Below, piece by piece: positions 32,519-43,093 of a stretch of 64,000 bases of DNA. A program made the position numbers and the translations under genes. The DNA is from Evernia prunastri (lineage: Eukaryota > Ascomycota > Lecanoromycetes > Lecanorales > Parmeliaceae), in the NCBI GenBank assembly GCA_003184365.1, contig NKYR01000141.1, positions 28,287 through 92,286 of the forward strand, written 5' to 3'. How positions within the stretch are numbered: position 1 is the stretch's first letter; every line of letters starts with the position of its first letter. The notes under the pieces are model-generated. The model saw nothing but the letters and a program-made list of their open reading frames with translations. It ran no database searches and was not told the DNA's origin.

Positions 32519-34100
32519 ATGTCACAAAGTTCTAATGCTACAGCGCAAGCGATGGCAGCGGCAACAGAGGCTCTACTCCGAGGCCCAGGCTTGCAACCTC
32601 CTCCAGGCGTAATTCCTAATCTCATTGACCCGCCCTCGCAAGCTCGCTGGGTCTACATTACGCTGCCAATCTGTTTAGCTGTGAGCACACCATTTGTCTG
32701 GATAAGACTGTGTACCGTATTCTTCATTCTCAAATCGCATGGATGGGCGGACTGTGCGTAGAACCCCAAAATGACATGTATCAGGTAAGTTTCAAATAGC
32801 TAAGCGTGAACAGACACCGCCGCCGCCGCATGGGCTTTCCTCGTCGGATATTGCACATCTGCTTACGTTGTCGTTCAATATGGTGGCGGAGTCCATCAGT
32901 GGGATGTACCATTGGGCCGTGTCATTGAATTCGCAAAGGTAAACGAACGAAACGCCTGTTTGATCTCAAAATCATACCCATGAGGGCAAGACGAGACTGA
33001 ACTCGCATCCACAGTTAGCAAACACCACCGAAATGCTCTACAGCCCCGCCATCTTCCTCGCCAAACTCTCCATCCTCCTCATGTTCCGCCGCCTCTTCGA
33101 CGCGGCCGGCACCGGCAAAACCCACTACCTCATCCACATCCTCATCTGGGCCAACCTCGCCTTCTACTTCCCCTACCTCGGCGCGACCGTCTTCCAATGC
33201 GTGCCCCGGGCTCGCATCTGGGACCCGACGCTCAAAGGCGGCTGCATCAACCTCCAGGCCGCCTTCATCGCCGCCTCGGCCATTAACGTCATTTCCGACT
33301 TCTCCATCCTCCTCCTCCCGCTCTACCGCATCTCCAAACTCAAAATCGCAACGAGGCGCAAAATCGGCGTCTTGGCTATCTTTGCCGTCGGTCTATTGTG
33401 CGTACCCTCTTTTCTCCTCTTTCTCCCCTCCCCCTCCCCGCCTCTGCCCTCCCATATACCCATCATCTCTATTCATGCTTCATAAACAGAAGCAAGCACC
33501 CCCCTTCCCCACCCCCTTGCCCCACACTCAACAACCCCATTACACCCACCTATCCCATCCATCCCACCCAGCCCACCCAGCTAACCAATGCTCTCCCCTT
33601 TTAGCACCTGCATCTGCTCCATCATGCGCCTCGTCGTCTCCTTCCACACCGGCAGCCCGGACAAGACCTTCAACCTCCAACCCCCCGCCCTCTGGTCCGC
33701 CGGCGAACTCGCCTCCGCCATCCTCGCCGGCTCCATGCCCGCCACCGCCGCCTTCTTCAACCACGTCTCCCCCAAACTCGTCCGCACCTGGAGCCTCTAC
33801 CTCCGTCCCTCCCCGTCGCCCTCGTCGCCCGAGGACCCTTCGCCGCAGGAGTCGAAGTTGGCGCGGAGGAGGGGTGCGGCGGCCGCGGCGGCGGGGGTTG
33901 GTAGAGGGGGCGTACTGGGGGCGCGGGGTGGCGGGAGGAGGGCGCCGGGGAGGTGGAATGAGAGCGAGCTGTTGAGGAGTGGGAGCGAGGGGGAGCTTGG
34001 GGGGGAGGAGGGGATTCGGCTTGAGGTCAGCCATTCTAGCGAGGAGGAGGCGAGGGAGAAGGTCGAGGAGCATTTGCAGTGGAGTGGGTGGAGGAGGTGA
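32519..34100 (+). CDS. Rhodopsin-domain (Pth11-like) seven-helix membrane protein, 412 aa, four exons
   Basis: The exons are 32519-32753, 32814-32938, 33015-33397 and 33605-34100, joined in frame. The product has the plan of fungal rhodopsin-domain/Pth11-like integral membrane proteins: short N-terminus, first helix around WVYITLPICLAVSTPF, DY-containing loop, YSPAIFLAKLSILLMFRR, a Cys-bearing extracellular loop (FQCVPRARIWD, then GGCIN), and DFSILLLPLYRISKLKI followed by helices six and seven. The LW..GE..SAI motif (PPALWSAGELASAILAG) is typical of the last helix region. The C-terminal 110 residues are Ser/Arg/Gly-rich and acidic, probably cytosolic and disordered. Pth11-like receptors are linked to surface sensing, but no ligand is implied here. 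The third intron (207 bases) is long for this window. Confidence 0.85.
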
Positions 34101-34417
34101 GGTCGGTTTTTTGGTATGTGGGTCGGTAAGGAAGGAGAGGGAGAGGGGTGCGGGGAGGAGGGTTCAGGTTCGCAGAGAGGTGAGGAGCGAGGGAATAGGA
34201 GTTGCTTTGTGGGATGAAAATGGCATGGGGTGGGAATAGATGTACCTAGTAATGTTGGGAGGCTTTCTATGTAATCATATCCTACAGGCACGAACAACCC
34301 AATCAACCTTATCCCCCTATGCCGCGAACGAGCTCTGAACACACACAACCCCCCCCCTATCTTCTCCCCTTCCCTCCTCTTCTCCCCTTCCCTCCCCACC
34401 TCCTTATCCCCATCCCC

Positions 34418-36067
34418 TCAATAAAAACCCCACCCCGCCTTCCCAACCATCCCCTCGCTCCCCACCCACAGCTCCTCCCCCTTCCCTTCCCCCGCCCACC
34501 CCCACCGCTCGGGCCGCCGGTCCGCTCTCCCGTACGGCGCGAAATACCCCCCGCTGTCGCTCGGGGCCTGCGCGCTCGTCGCGCAGAAGAGCGTCGATGT
34601 CGCGCCCGAGGCGACGGGGATGGTGCCGGGGATTAGGGACCTGCGGGGGTGGGTGTTAGCGGGGGTGGAGGTGGCGGTGGGGGTTTTTGAGGGGAAAGGG
34701 AAGGGGCTGGGGGGGTGGGTGAGGAGGTTCTTGGGGGGAGGTGGAGAAGGGGGGTTGAGGAGATTCTTGGGGGGAGGGGGAGGGTTGGGATGGGATGGGA
34801 TGGGGGGATTGTGGGTTGTGGGTGCTGGAATGGGATGGGATGGGATGGGATGGGGAGGGAGAGGGGGAGAGGAGAGGAGAAGGAGAGGGAGGGAGAGAAG
34901 GAGAGGGAGGGAGAGAAGGGAGGAAGGAAAAGGGTATTGGGGGCTTGGGTAGGTTGATGCCGTTTTGAGGACGCGAATGCGCTCTTCCAGAGCGGGTTGA
35001 GTGAGGCAGCGATGAGGGCGAACGAGTCGGGGCAAAAGGAAAGAAGAAAAGATGGGTGAGAATATACTACGTACCAGCGCACCATAAGCCGCACGAAAGA
35101 ACCGAGGAAGCTGGCGTTTGCAGCCAGCAGGTTCGTGGCCACGATGCCGGGTTGCACGCTGTAGGCCGAGATGCCCTTGTTGCGGAGGCGGTCGTGTAGG
35201 GCGCGCGCGTGGACGATGGAGGCGATTTTGGAGTGGCCGTAGCGTTTCCTGGATGGTGAAAATGTCAATCGTGGACGGGCGGATGTTGTTTGAAAGGAAA
35301 AGACGTCTCTCTAGATTTTTGGGGCGTTGGGAGTGATGTGTGACTGACCATGAGCCTACGTCACCGGTATGGTATTCTAGGTTTGGACGCTCCAAGTCCA
35401 GCTTCTTGGGAGTGGGTGCCATCATCGCTGCGTCACTTGCGACGTTGACGATGCGGACACGGTCCTTGGAGTCGCTGGAAGCCGCCGTGGATTCGAGGAT
35501 TGGCAGCAGTATTTTTGTGAGGAAGAAGGGGGCGAGGTGGTTGGTCTGCCATGTGGTTTCAAAGCCGTCGGTTGTGAATTTGAAGGGGACTGCCATGATC
35601 TGTGTCAGGAGGGGCTGTCAGCAGGCTCGAATCTTATCTTGGCTTGAGGAAGGCCGTGTGTCGAGTTTGTTCTTACGCCGGCATTGTTGATCAAAAGATC
35701 TAGTCGCGCCTCTTGCCTCATGAATGCCTCTGCCCCTTCCTTTACGCTGGCCAGACTTTGTAGATCTATTTCGAGCACTTGGAGGTCAAGCGGCTTCGGA
35801 CTTGATGCTCTCATCTGCTCTATGGCCTTTATGACCCTGTCGGGAGAGCGGCCAGCGATGTAGACTCGGGCGCCATGGAGAGCGAGCTGCAGAGTGGTTT
35901 CGTATCCAATCCCTGAATTACCTACGATTTAAAATGTGAGCGCTGTTCGTTGATATGTATGCTTGAGTGCTCATCAATAGCGGCGTACCTCCTGTGACAA
36001 TAGCGACGTAGCCGTTTAGGTTGGGTATGTCTTGAGCATGAAAGGGAGTGAAGTTGTCAGAAGGCAT
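34418..36067 (-). CDS. Short-chain dehydrogenase/reductase, 323 aa, five exons
   Basis: The minus-strand exons are 35989-36067, 35677-35921, 35349-35599, 35075-35248 and 34418-34640. The nucleotide site is split by intron 1 (VAIVTGG|NSGIGYET). It is followed by LLINNAGIMAVPF, the Ser of the active site in RIVNVASDAAM and the catalytic YGHSK (YxxxK). Wording such as YSVQPGIVATNL and SGGYFAPYGRA places it among retinol-dehydrogenase/WW-oxidoreductase-like SDRs that use NADP(H). The substrate is unknown. Intron 4 is unusually long (434 bases) and full of GGGAT and AGGGAG repeats. It shares a 374-base divergent promoter with the bZIP gene. Confidence 0.88.
34780..34925 (+). repeat. GGGATGGGAT and AGGGAGAG low-complexity tract inside the SDR intron
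   Basis: Runs of GGGAT (several copies around 34790-34850) pass into AGGGAGAGAAGG repeats to about 34920. All lie within the fourth intron of the minus-strand SDR gene, where they form a polypyrimidine stretch in the transcript. Confidence 0.85.
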
Positions 36068-36251
36068 GGTGAGATCGACGATAGTAAGGGAGGCAGTACA
36101 GCAAGATTTGCTAGCTTCCAAATGCTAGCACTGTGGAACTCGATAGTGATGTCTATATCCCAGGGTGATGTAGGGGCCATATATACCTCTAGCAAAGGAC
36201 AACGAAACCGAAATCCCGCACTGTGGATCGGGCTGTCATCAAAGACTCAAA

Positions 36252-36468
36252 TTCTGACATGATAAAGCAGGTCTATAGGTCAGAAAGTCATGACAGGTGA
36301 CAAGACAAAAATATTTGTGATAATATTTGGTTTGCACTCAGTCCGGAAGCCTTGGCAGCTGTTGGCGCTAATTTCTGACATTCTGACATCTCTGATAACA
36401 GCTTCGGCTTGCCATCTTGCCATTCTCTGATTCCAAAGAGCATGACGAATGCGACCACAATGTCAGAA
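36252..36468. promoter_or_regulatory. Shared SDR/bZIP promoter with five TTCTGAC heptamers
   Basis: TTCTGAC occurs at 36252, 36373 and 36381 on the plus strand and at 36279-36285 and 36462-36468 on the minus strand. Three are followed by AT. Chance expectation for one heptamer on both strands over 217 bases is about 0.03. The site lies between two divergent genes, one of which encodes a bZIP regulator. Autoregulation or co-regulation is possible but not shown. Confidence 0.5.
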
Positions 36469-37472
36469 CATAGAGGAGCAGATGAAATGACGGATCTACA
36501 GGTCAGATTAAAGTACAGCCGAAGCGAAAAGGATGACTGGACCAAAGTAGAAGACAAGGCACTAAGGAAGAAAATACAAAACAGACTTGCGAAGAGGAAG
36601 AGTCGTATGTTGCGTTGCACGGCATTTTCTTTTCCCCGGCCAAGTTCGCGACTGATGCTCTAATCAGGAAAAGACGGACCGAAGGACAAGACAAAGAAAA
36701 GGCATGAACTGCCAGATGAACCTGGCCACTCAAGCGAGACAATTGATTTAATAGCCCAAATCCCCGAAGAGGCAGCTACTGGGACCCAGAGCGAAACTCT
36801 TTGCGCTACTACGTCAAAGGAGGTCTTGAAGGAGAATTGGACACCAACGTCCAGCAGGTCTTCACCTTATCAAGATGATGTGGACCACACGATTCAATCC
36901 TTCCTCACAACCCCGGGACTTGCTGAGCATCGTTACATTTGCCTCATGGAATACACTGTGCTTCGAGCTCTTCTCCAGAATGCAAGCTTGATGGCTGTGG
37001 ACCCAATGGTCTTGGCAGATGACGATGCCTTCTCGCCATGGACAATCTCCAACCCGGGTCCAGCATTTGCGCTGCACGACCTTAGCCCAACGTTTCTTCA
37101 ATTATCGACGCCGCATCACCCGTATCTTGATATGATTGCTCCTCCATCGTTGAGGAACAATGTTCTTCTTTCTGTCCTGACCGATGAGCAGGATGATCAG
37201 CTTTGCTATGACATGCATAGGGGCTCCTTCACGATTTGGGGCTCTCAACCGTGGAATGCACTCGGTATGTAGTATTCCCTTCCTTCTCATCATGGCATGG
37301 CTGATATTGTGGATACGTAGCGTGGGAGATATCACAGTCATTTGTAACGAACTGGGCATGGCTGGTGGATCATGAGATGATTCGTTGTTCGAACTTCTGG
37401 AGGGCGGAGAGAGGGGAAGGTCCATTGGTCGTGCCAGATCTGAGCGGGAGTATTCTGGGAGAGATAGCTTGA
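36442..37472 (+). CDS. bZIP transcription factor with DUF3425 domain, 303 aa, three exons
   Basis: The exons are 36442-36604, 36668-37264 and 37321-37472. The basic region DKALRKKIQNRLAKRKSR (about residues 35-55) has the fungal bZIP signature but no following leucine heptads, as is usual in this class. The C-terminal half is DUF3425: HPYLDMIAPPSLRNN, then SFTIWGSQPWNAL. After the last intron come AWEISQSFVTNWAWLVDH, then CSNFWRAERGE. Proteins of this type are nuclear regulators, often of secondary metabolism or stress genes. It is divergent from an SDR gene and followed by an aldo-keto reductase, a setting in which it could control neighbouring redox genes; that is inference. The first ATG after an in-frame non-ATG stretch was chosen as the start. 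Confidence 0.88.
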
Positions 37473-38216
37473 CCTGTTCGGACGGAGTCATGTATCTTAA
37501 CCGTAACGTTTGCAAAGTTCACTGACTCCACTTGCCGTCTTCTCGAGGGCCTTTCAGTCTTGGATCCCTATTGCACAGAACCCGGTAAGACCATGCGGCC
37601 TCAGCGCGCTCCACTGAAACAGATGTAGCTCCATCGGCTGTAGATACCCACTTGGCCAACCAGCATTATGACGGTCTCACTGTCACATTCCATCTCTTGC
37701 GTTCCACGTCGTGCTCTTTGTAGGCCGTTGGCACACAGCGTTACAGAGGCATAAGTCCTTGCCGCGATTCGATCAAAAAGATGTTTCGGATCCACGGTGG
37801 AAGCTAGTGCGCTTCATACTGTTAACGGAGCCTGTCACTGACTCTGCTGAGGCCAGAAAGAGGCTGGGGGGATCATGGGACCGAGGACAGGTAGGCGTTT
37901 TGGATTATTCTAGGCGTTGTCAAGGATGCCCCTCAGTTCCAAATGCTATCTCTCCATCCACTTGTGGGGGTCGTAACCTCCCAGATTGGTAGGTAGGCAG
38001 AGGATGCTTTAATGCGCGACAATTGCGCGAGTGTTGAATGTATTGCTGGGGTACTCTACAGATCGGATGGTCGGCGCGATACTCGTAGACCGGCATAAAG
38101 ATGACATCACCAAGATGCGGAGACGTCGAGTAGATTCTCATCCAAACATATCCTAATGTCTCGACATATTTGATCAATAGCATTAATTCATTATTATCAT
38201 TGGTGTTTTGATTGAA
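37473..38216. other. Intergenic between bZIP and aldo-keto reductase genes
   Basis: No gene was seen; short frames lack motifs. The last 50 bases are AT-rich and form the 5' leader of the aldo-keto reductase gene. Confidence 0.6.
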
Positions 38217-39360
38217 ATGATGACTTCCCTCGTAAAGCTTTCTTCTCTTGCCCTCGCCCTCCTCGGGCTGACCCGTGCCCAAGAGCAAATCCCTATCCCT
38301 GTCCCTTCCAGCCCCAGCAATCCTGCTTCCATCGCATCCATCCCCGCTCTTGGCTACGGAACCTGGAGACTCGACAAGTCCAATGCCTCAGAAGCTGTCT
38401 CCGTTGCACTCCAGACTGGATACCGACACTTGGACTGCGCTGCTATCTACGGCAATGAGAAGGAGGTGGGTAATGGCATCAAGGATGGATTGGGCACACT
38501 TGGACTTGATCGATCCAAGGTCTGGATAACATCAAAGCTCTGGAACGATCAGTACGTTCCTCCTCTCGTGCTGTACCATTTATTATTGCGTACTCTTACT
38601 GACACAATGTACTCTTGCAGTCATCAGCCTGACCAGGTTGGGCAAGCGCTCGATAAGACACTGAGCGACCTGGGTCTGAAATATCTCGATCTCTACTTGA
38701 TGCATTGGCCTGTGGCTTCTTCTGGTGGAATTAATTACATCGACTACGTCGACGTCAGTCGTAACAGCGTCCCTACACCGGACTAAGCAGTCCAGCTGAC
38801 GCACTTCGTCGCAGACTTGGCTAGCAATGGAAAAGCTCCTCGACACTGGCAAAGTCCGACACATCGGCGTCTCCAATTTCTCCCCTCATCAATTGAAACA
38901 ACTCCTCGATCAAACCACCGTCAAGCCCGCTGTCCATCAATTCGAGCTCCACCCCTACCTCCAACAAGTTGATTTTGTGCAATGGCACAAGGACAACGGC
39001 ATCGACGTCACCGCTTACTCTCCCCTGGCGAACCTCAACCCTACATACGGCTCACCAGGAAAAAGCAAGGATGCGCCGCCGTCCCTGCTGGTGAACGAAG
39101 ACATCACGGAGATTGCGAAAGAGCGTGGATGCACGAATGCACAGGTGGCTTTGGCCTGGGGTATGGCCAGAGGTCACAGCGTCATACCCAAGAGCCAGCA
39201 TGCGGACAGGATCAAGGAGAATTTCAAGTCGGCGGAATGCAAGCTGAAAGAGGAGGACTACACTACGATTGAGAAGTTGGGCAAGAAGTACTTGAAGAGG
39301 TTCAATAACCCCAGCAATGGATGGGGTGTGCCTCTCTATCAGGGTTTGGAGGATTCTTGA
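38217..39360 (+). CDS. Aldo-keto reductase with N-terminal signal peptide, 337 aa, three exons
   Basis: The exons are 38217-38551, 38621-38753 and 38815-39360. The first residues (MMTSLVKLSSLALALLGLTR, then AQ) form a good signal peptide, unusual in a family that is normally cytosolic. The AKR tetrad is present: Asp in GYRHLDCAAIYGNE, Tyr in the same segment, Lys in VWITSKLWND and His in YLMHWPV. The signatures GKVRHIGVSNFS and the IPKS phosphate site (HSVIPKSQHADRIKENF) follow. It should reduce carbonyls with NADPH; a secretory location would leave the cofactor question open. The second ATG directly after the first is an equivalent start. Confidence 0.9.
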
Positions 39361-40084
39361 AAGGCGAAAAGTTTGCACAAAATAACGAATTGAATGAGGA
39401 GAAGAGAAAGCTACAAAAGATGCTTTGTGTACCTACCCACAGTTAGTTGAGACCCATTCGTGCGTGATCTCCATCGTCATTACCGTTCCAAGATTCAATG
39501 ACCCCTGCGCGAGCCCTGACAATTCTGCATCAGCCGCTTCTTCAGTGCATAGGTCAATGTCGCTTCATCCCGTCATCGTTTCTTCTTTCGCAATACGGCG
39601 CCTCAAATCAAAGCTCGACGCCCTCCACAAAAGACATCGCAATGGGATCTCTAAGCTGTCTCGTCAGAGAGTTGACTTCATCATCATACTAACCTATAGC
39701 GTCACCTCGGTGCGGAATATGAACAGCGGCAAATAGCTAGTCCCCGTGCGCACCTGCGTGTTAAATATTCCGAAGACGCACGAGCGCAAAGACCAGGTAT
39801 ATGGTCGTCCTAATTAGCACACGCACGAGCGGTCCTCACAAGCGCAAGAGGACATTGACACCTGTACTGCGATCAGACCAAGAAACAACAATGCCTGAGC
39901 CTTCCTTGCACTTTTGGGCGAGGCATAGAAGAGCACTGCTTATCCGTCATCCAAAATGGTCTGCGAGTCTGAGAGGAGACGAGACGAGACTTTGGATAGA
40001 CGGAGGATAACGATGACCTTTTCACCCTGAACAAATTGATCGAAAAAAGCCATAGAACACGCCAAGTCCTAATCATCCATAGCA
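39361..40084. other. Intergenic
   Basis: No gene was seen. Frames at 39425-39736 and 39801-40010 carry no motifs. Confidence 0.55.
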
Positions 40085-40654
40085 ATGCGCATCTCATGTT
40101 CACTGCCTGGGCTTACCACCCTAATGCTCCTCTCTAGCCTACTTACACCATCCACCACCAAACCAGTCTCCAACCCTACCAACATCCACGCCCTCACCAC
40201 CACCGTCACCAATAGCAGCACCAGCCTATTTCTACAAAAGCGCGACCCCCCTTTCTCCATCCACAACCTCTACCTCCAACGGACCGCCCACCTCACCATG
40301 CTCTTCCCCACCCTCACCGCCGCCCGCGCCCTCGCCGACTTCTACGCCGAAATCCACGTCCGCTGCATCACGTCCTGGATGCAGAACCTCCCGCCCCCGC
40401 AGGCCGACCTCATCCTCCGGTTGGGCGGCTTCCAGCTCAGCTTCGTCGCCTGCGACGGCTCGTCCGAGGGCATCAGCTGGGAGTTCATCCGCGACTTCAC
40501 CGCCGTCATGCTGCGGTTCACGAAGATGGGCTACACGGGGGTGTACGATCAGGGCTGGTGGAACGCGGCGCGGACGCTGGGGGTGTATGTCGGGCTGAGG
40601 GTCGTGGAGATGGGGGATGCGGGAGCGGAGTTGGTGGTGGTCAGTCCGTCGTGA
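40085..40654 (+). CDS. Secreted hypothetical protein, 189 aa
   Basis: This single exon starts MRISCSLPGLTTLMLLSSLL, a signal peptide. A Thr/Ser/Asn-rich segment with sequons is followed by a dibasic site (LFLQKRDPP, about residue 53) typical of Kex2 processing. The mature part (about residues 54-189) is compact and Trp-containing (CITSWMQNLP, then YDQGWWNAARTLGVYVGLRV), ending with a hydrophobic strand. It has two Cys that could pair. I do not recognise the family. The opposite-strand frame is a GC-rich shadow. Confidence 0.6.
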   Translation: MRISCSLPGLTTLMLLSSLLTPSTTKPVSNPTNIHALTTTVTNSSTSLFLQKRDPPFSIHNLYLQRTAHLTMLFPTLTAARALADFYAEIHVRCITSWMQNLPPPQADLILRLGGFQLSFVACDGSSEGISWEFIRDFTAVMLRFTKMGYTGVYDQGWWNAARTLGVYVGLRVVEMGDAGAELVVVSPS

Positions 40655-40691
40655 CGTGTTCGTTGGGCTGGGGTGCGTCGGAAAGGGATTA

Positions 40692-40708
40692 GGGGGGGGG
40701 GGGGGGGG
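40692..40708 (+). repeat. Poly-G tract
   Basis: Seventeen consecutive G residues, just after the secreted hypothetical gene. Confidence 0.9.
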
Positions 40709-41542
40709 TGGAGGCAGGGATGCTTGGGGTTGATGCAGAGAGCAGGAAGGCGGTTGCATTGCTTGGGGCTCTGCAACTTGCTGGTGTATTGTTGTCTACT
40801 ACTAGACTCGAATCCGCATACGTAGCCATGTACAATTCTCCTGGACGGATCAACATCTCCTACTGCGAACAAAATACGAGATTCTTTTTCCAATATTGGG
40901 CAAATTCAAGTAGTAAAAAGATACAGGCAAAGCTATCGAATGTGTTCATGCGTGCGGAACAAGGCAGGTGGGACATCCTCTGCCTCTTTCTGCCTCTCCG
41001 TCTGTCTCTCTCGCTTCCCTCTCCTTGCCCCCCTCTCTTTCCTCTCACAATCCAACTACAGCCTACCTACACTCATCACTGGCCTTCTGCGATACGCTAT
41101 GGCAGCAGCGAATCCTCTCACAGCGGCCCCGGCTGGGATGGCCTAGCTCATCCACTCACCCACTCACTTGCTCAGTCACTTACTCACTACCCATCGTCAT
41201 TCCATCGCAAACCGCACGACGGCATCGGTTATCGTTTTTCTTTCCCATTCATATTCTCATCCTCATTCCCATTCCCACCCCAATCGCCAGCATGCATACC
41301 CAGGACTCGTCAACAGCATCTACATGTGTCGCAGATCAAACGTCGCATATCGATCACATCACCTCCCTGCCTCGCCTCTCCTTCCCCCCCGTCGTGTCTG
41401 AAACAAAGGGGAAAGAGGGATCTCCCCGCGCGCCAAATTTGGCTACATGCGACGTTTCAGCAGGCTCGCTTCTTTTTTTGCTCGGGGCGGCGAGTCGGGG
41501 TTTTTTGGGAGATTATTGGGGTGGTGTGGTGTGGTGTGTTGG

Positions 41543-41571
41543 ATTGATTGATTGATTGATTGATTGATTGC
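41543..41571 (+). repeat. (GATT)n microsatellite
   Basis: Seven tandem GATT units, preceded by TGGTGTGG repeats. Confidence 0.9.
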
Positions 41572-42301
41572 TTTGTTTTGGTTTGTTTTGTTCTGTGTTG
41601 GTTTGGTTTGGTTTGGGATGGCATGGCATGGGCCGGGTGGGCTAGAACGTAGAAACGAAACAGACCAATCTAACTCTATCGTTGGGCCTTGTCTTGACTG
41701 CCGTTGAACGTCTTCGTGATGATTGTCGCTGGGTGGAGTGGTTTGTGTGCATGCATGGGGGAAGATGGGATGGGGTATGGCGTTTTGGAGATCGCGATGG
41801 AGGGATGGATGGGGATGGAGTGATTTGCTTGGCTACCTTACCTGTGGAAGGAATGACGGCGGGTCGGATACGAGGTTGGGCGGGTGCTACGTATGGTATG
41901 GACGGGTATCGTGTGCAGTGGAAGAACGGTGATGGTGAATGAGGGAGGGTGTGTTCAGGGAGGGTGTTCATGTCTCATATTGTAGGGAAAGGGTTGTATT
42001 TCATATGCGATAGGAAATTTTGCTTCGTCTAGACAGATGAAAAATGATTTGGTTGGCTCTTCGTAAATATATCCACACTTGTTTGGCGACCGAATGCGAT
42101 GAATTGAAGGGAGCTGAAGGAAGTCTGGGCCGCTCATGTGCGCTAAGAAGGACCCGCAATGCATCCAATCCCACCCGCAACCCCTTGCCGAGGTATCCAA
42201 CCCACATCCATTCATCCTCCTGAACATGGAGATGGGGGCCTTTTGAAATTAAGTTATACAGGAAAGGAACGGCAATCGCGCCTGCAAGGGGATCTGCTTG
42301 C

Positions 42302-43093
42302 TTAGATGACCTCGCCGAGCCCTCGCACTTTGTGCAGGCCGTGGCGATGCAGGTGTCGCTTGGGTTTGTTGGGATCGGGTGTCGCATCCCGTTTGTCGGC
42401 GCCGGCGTTGCAGGTGCAGCTGCCGTCCTTGGTCGTCCCGGCCTTGGGGTTGCTCCACTCGCAGGCCTTGCCGACGCAGCAGACGATGGCGTTGGAGCTG
42501 CCGGAGATGACGGACCCGTTGTCGTCCGGGTACGTGTACGCCGCGCCGGAGACGGGCGCGAAGAAGGGGGCCGGCGGGTTGCAGTTCCAGCACGAGGTCG
42601 AGCTCTGCGCCATGGCGGCCGCGTGCGTGCCCCAGGGGCCGACGGGGCCGACGCACGTGTAGCCGTTCTTCTGCTCGCACGAGGCGCCCGTCACGTTCCA
42701 CAGGTCCGTGTTGTCGCCCGTCAGCGTCTTCTGCACGCTGTCCTGGCACACGACCGGGTGCGAGTAGCCCAGGATGTAGCTGACGTCGTAGCTGGCCCAT
42801 TCGCCCACGGGGTTCGTCTCCAGGATCGTGCGGCTGTCCGTCACGGGGTGGGGTTGGTCGCCGATGCGGATCTGTCCGTCCCATTGGCCGAGCTGCATGC
42901 AGCCTTTGGTCGTGCCGTTGCTGCCGGGCATGATGCCGCCGTAGCTGTCGGCTTTGTCGAGGGATACTTCGTCGCCGGTCCAGTAGATAACTCCATTGGT
43001 GCTGGATGCTTGGGCCAGGCAGTCGGATTGTTCGTCGGCGAGCAAGGGGGTCGCGGCGGCGAGGAAGACAAGGGTCGTGTATGTCGATCGCAT
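42302..43093 (-). CDS. Secreted Cys-rich protein, 263 aa
   Basis: This is a single-exon gene. The chosen ATG at 43093 gives the signal peptide MRSTYTTLVFLAAATPLLAD. An in-frame ATG 57 codons upstream would bury it, so the shorter form is preferred. The mature protein has more than a dozen Cys (SDCLAQASS, KGCMQLGQWDG, VVCQDSVQ, SCEQKNGYTCVGP, SCWNCNPPAPF, IVCCVGKACEW, SCTCNAGAD), sequons and Gly/Trp-rich loops. This suits a disulphide-rich extracellular or wall protein. A dibasic KRD site near residue 237 and a basic His-rich end (KRHLHRHGLHKVRG) could be cleaved. I do not recognise the family; an effector role is speculation. Confidence 0.75.
   Translation of the reverse strand: MRSTYTTLVFLAAATPLLADEQSDCLAQASSTNGVIYWTGDEVSLDKADSYGGIMPGSNGTTKGCMQLGQWDGQIRIGDQPHPVTDSRTILETNPVGEWASYDVSYILGYSHPVVCQDSVQKTLTGDNTDLWNVTGASCEQKNGYTCVGPVGPWGTHAAAMAQSSTSCWNCNPPAPFFAPVSGAAYTYPDDNGSVISGSSNAIVCCVGKACEWSNPKAGTTKDGSCTCNAGADKRDATPDPNKPKRHLHRHGLHKVRGLGEVI

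Larger units (their letters stand above)
40655..42301. other. Intergenic with microsatellites, no supported gene
   Basis: A 17-base poly-G run lies at 40692-40708, pyrimidine-rich sequence at 40980-41300 and a GATT array at 41543. Overlapping open frames at 40708-41555 are low-complexity and judged non-coding. Confidence 0.55.

Noticed and set aside
40708..41555. Open frames of 195-279 codons on the plus strand
   Set aside because: They consist of Ser/Pro/Leu low-complexity sequence from a pyrimidine tract, start beside poly-G and lack motifs.
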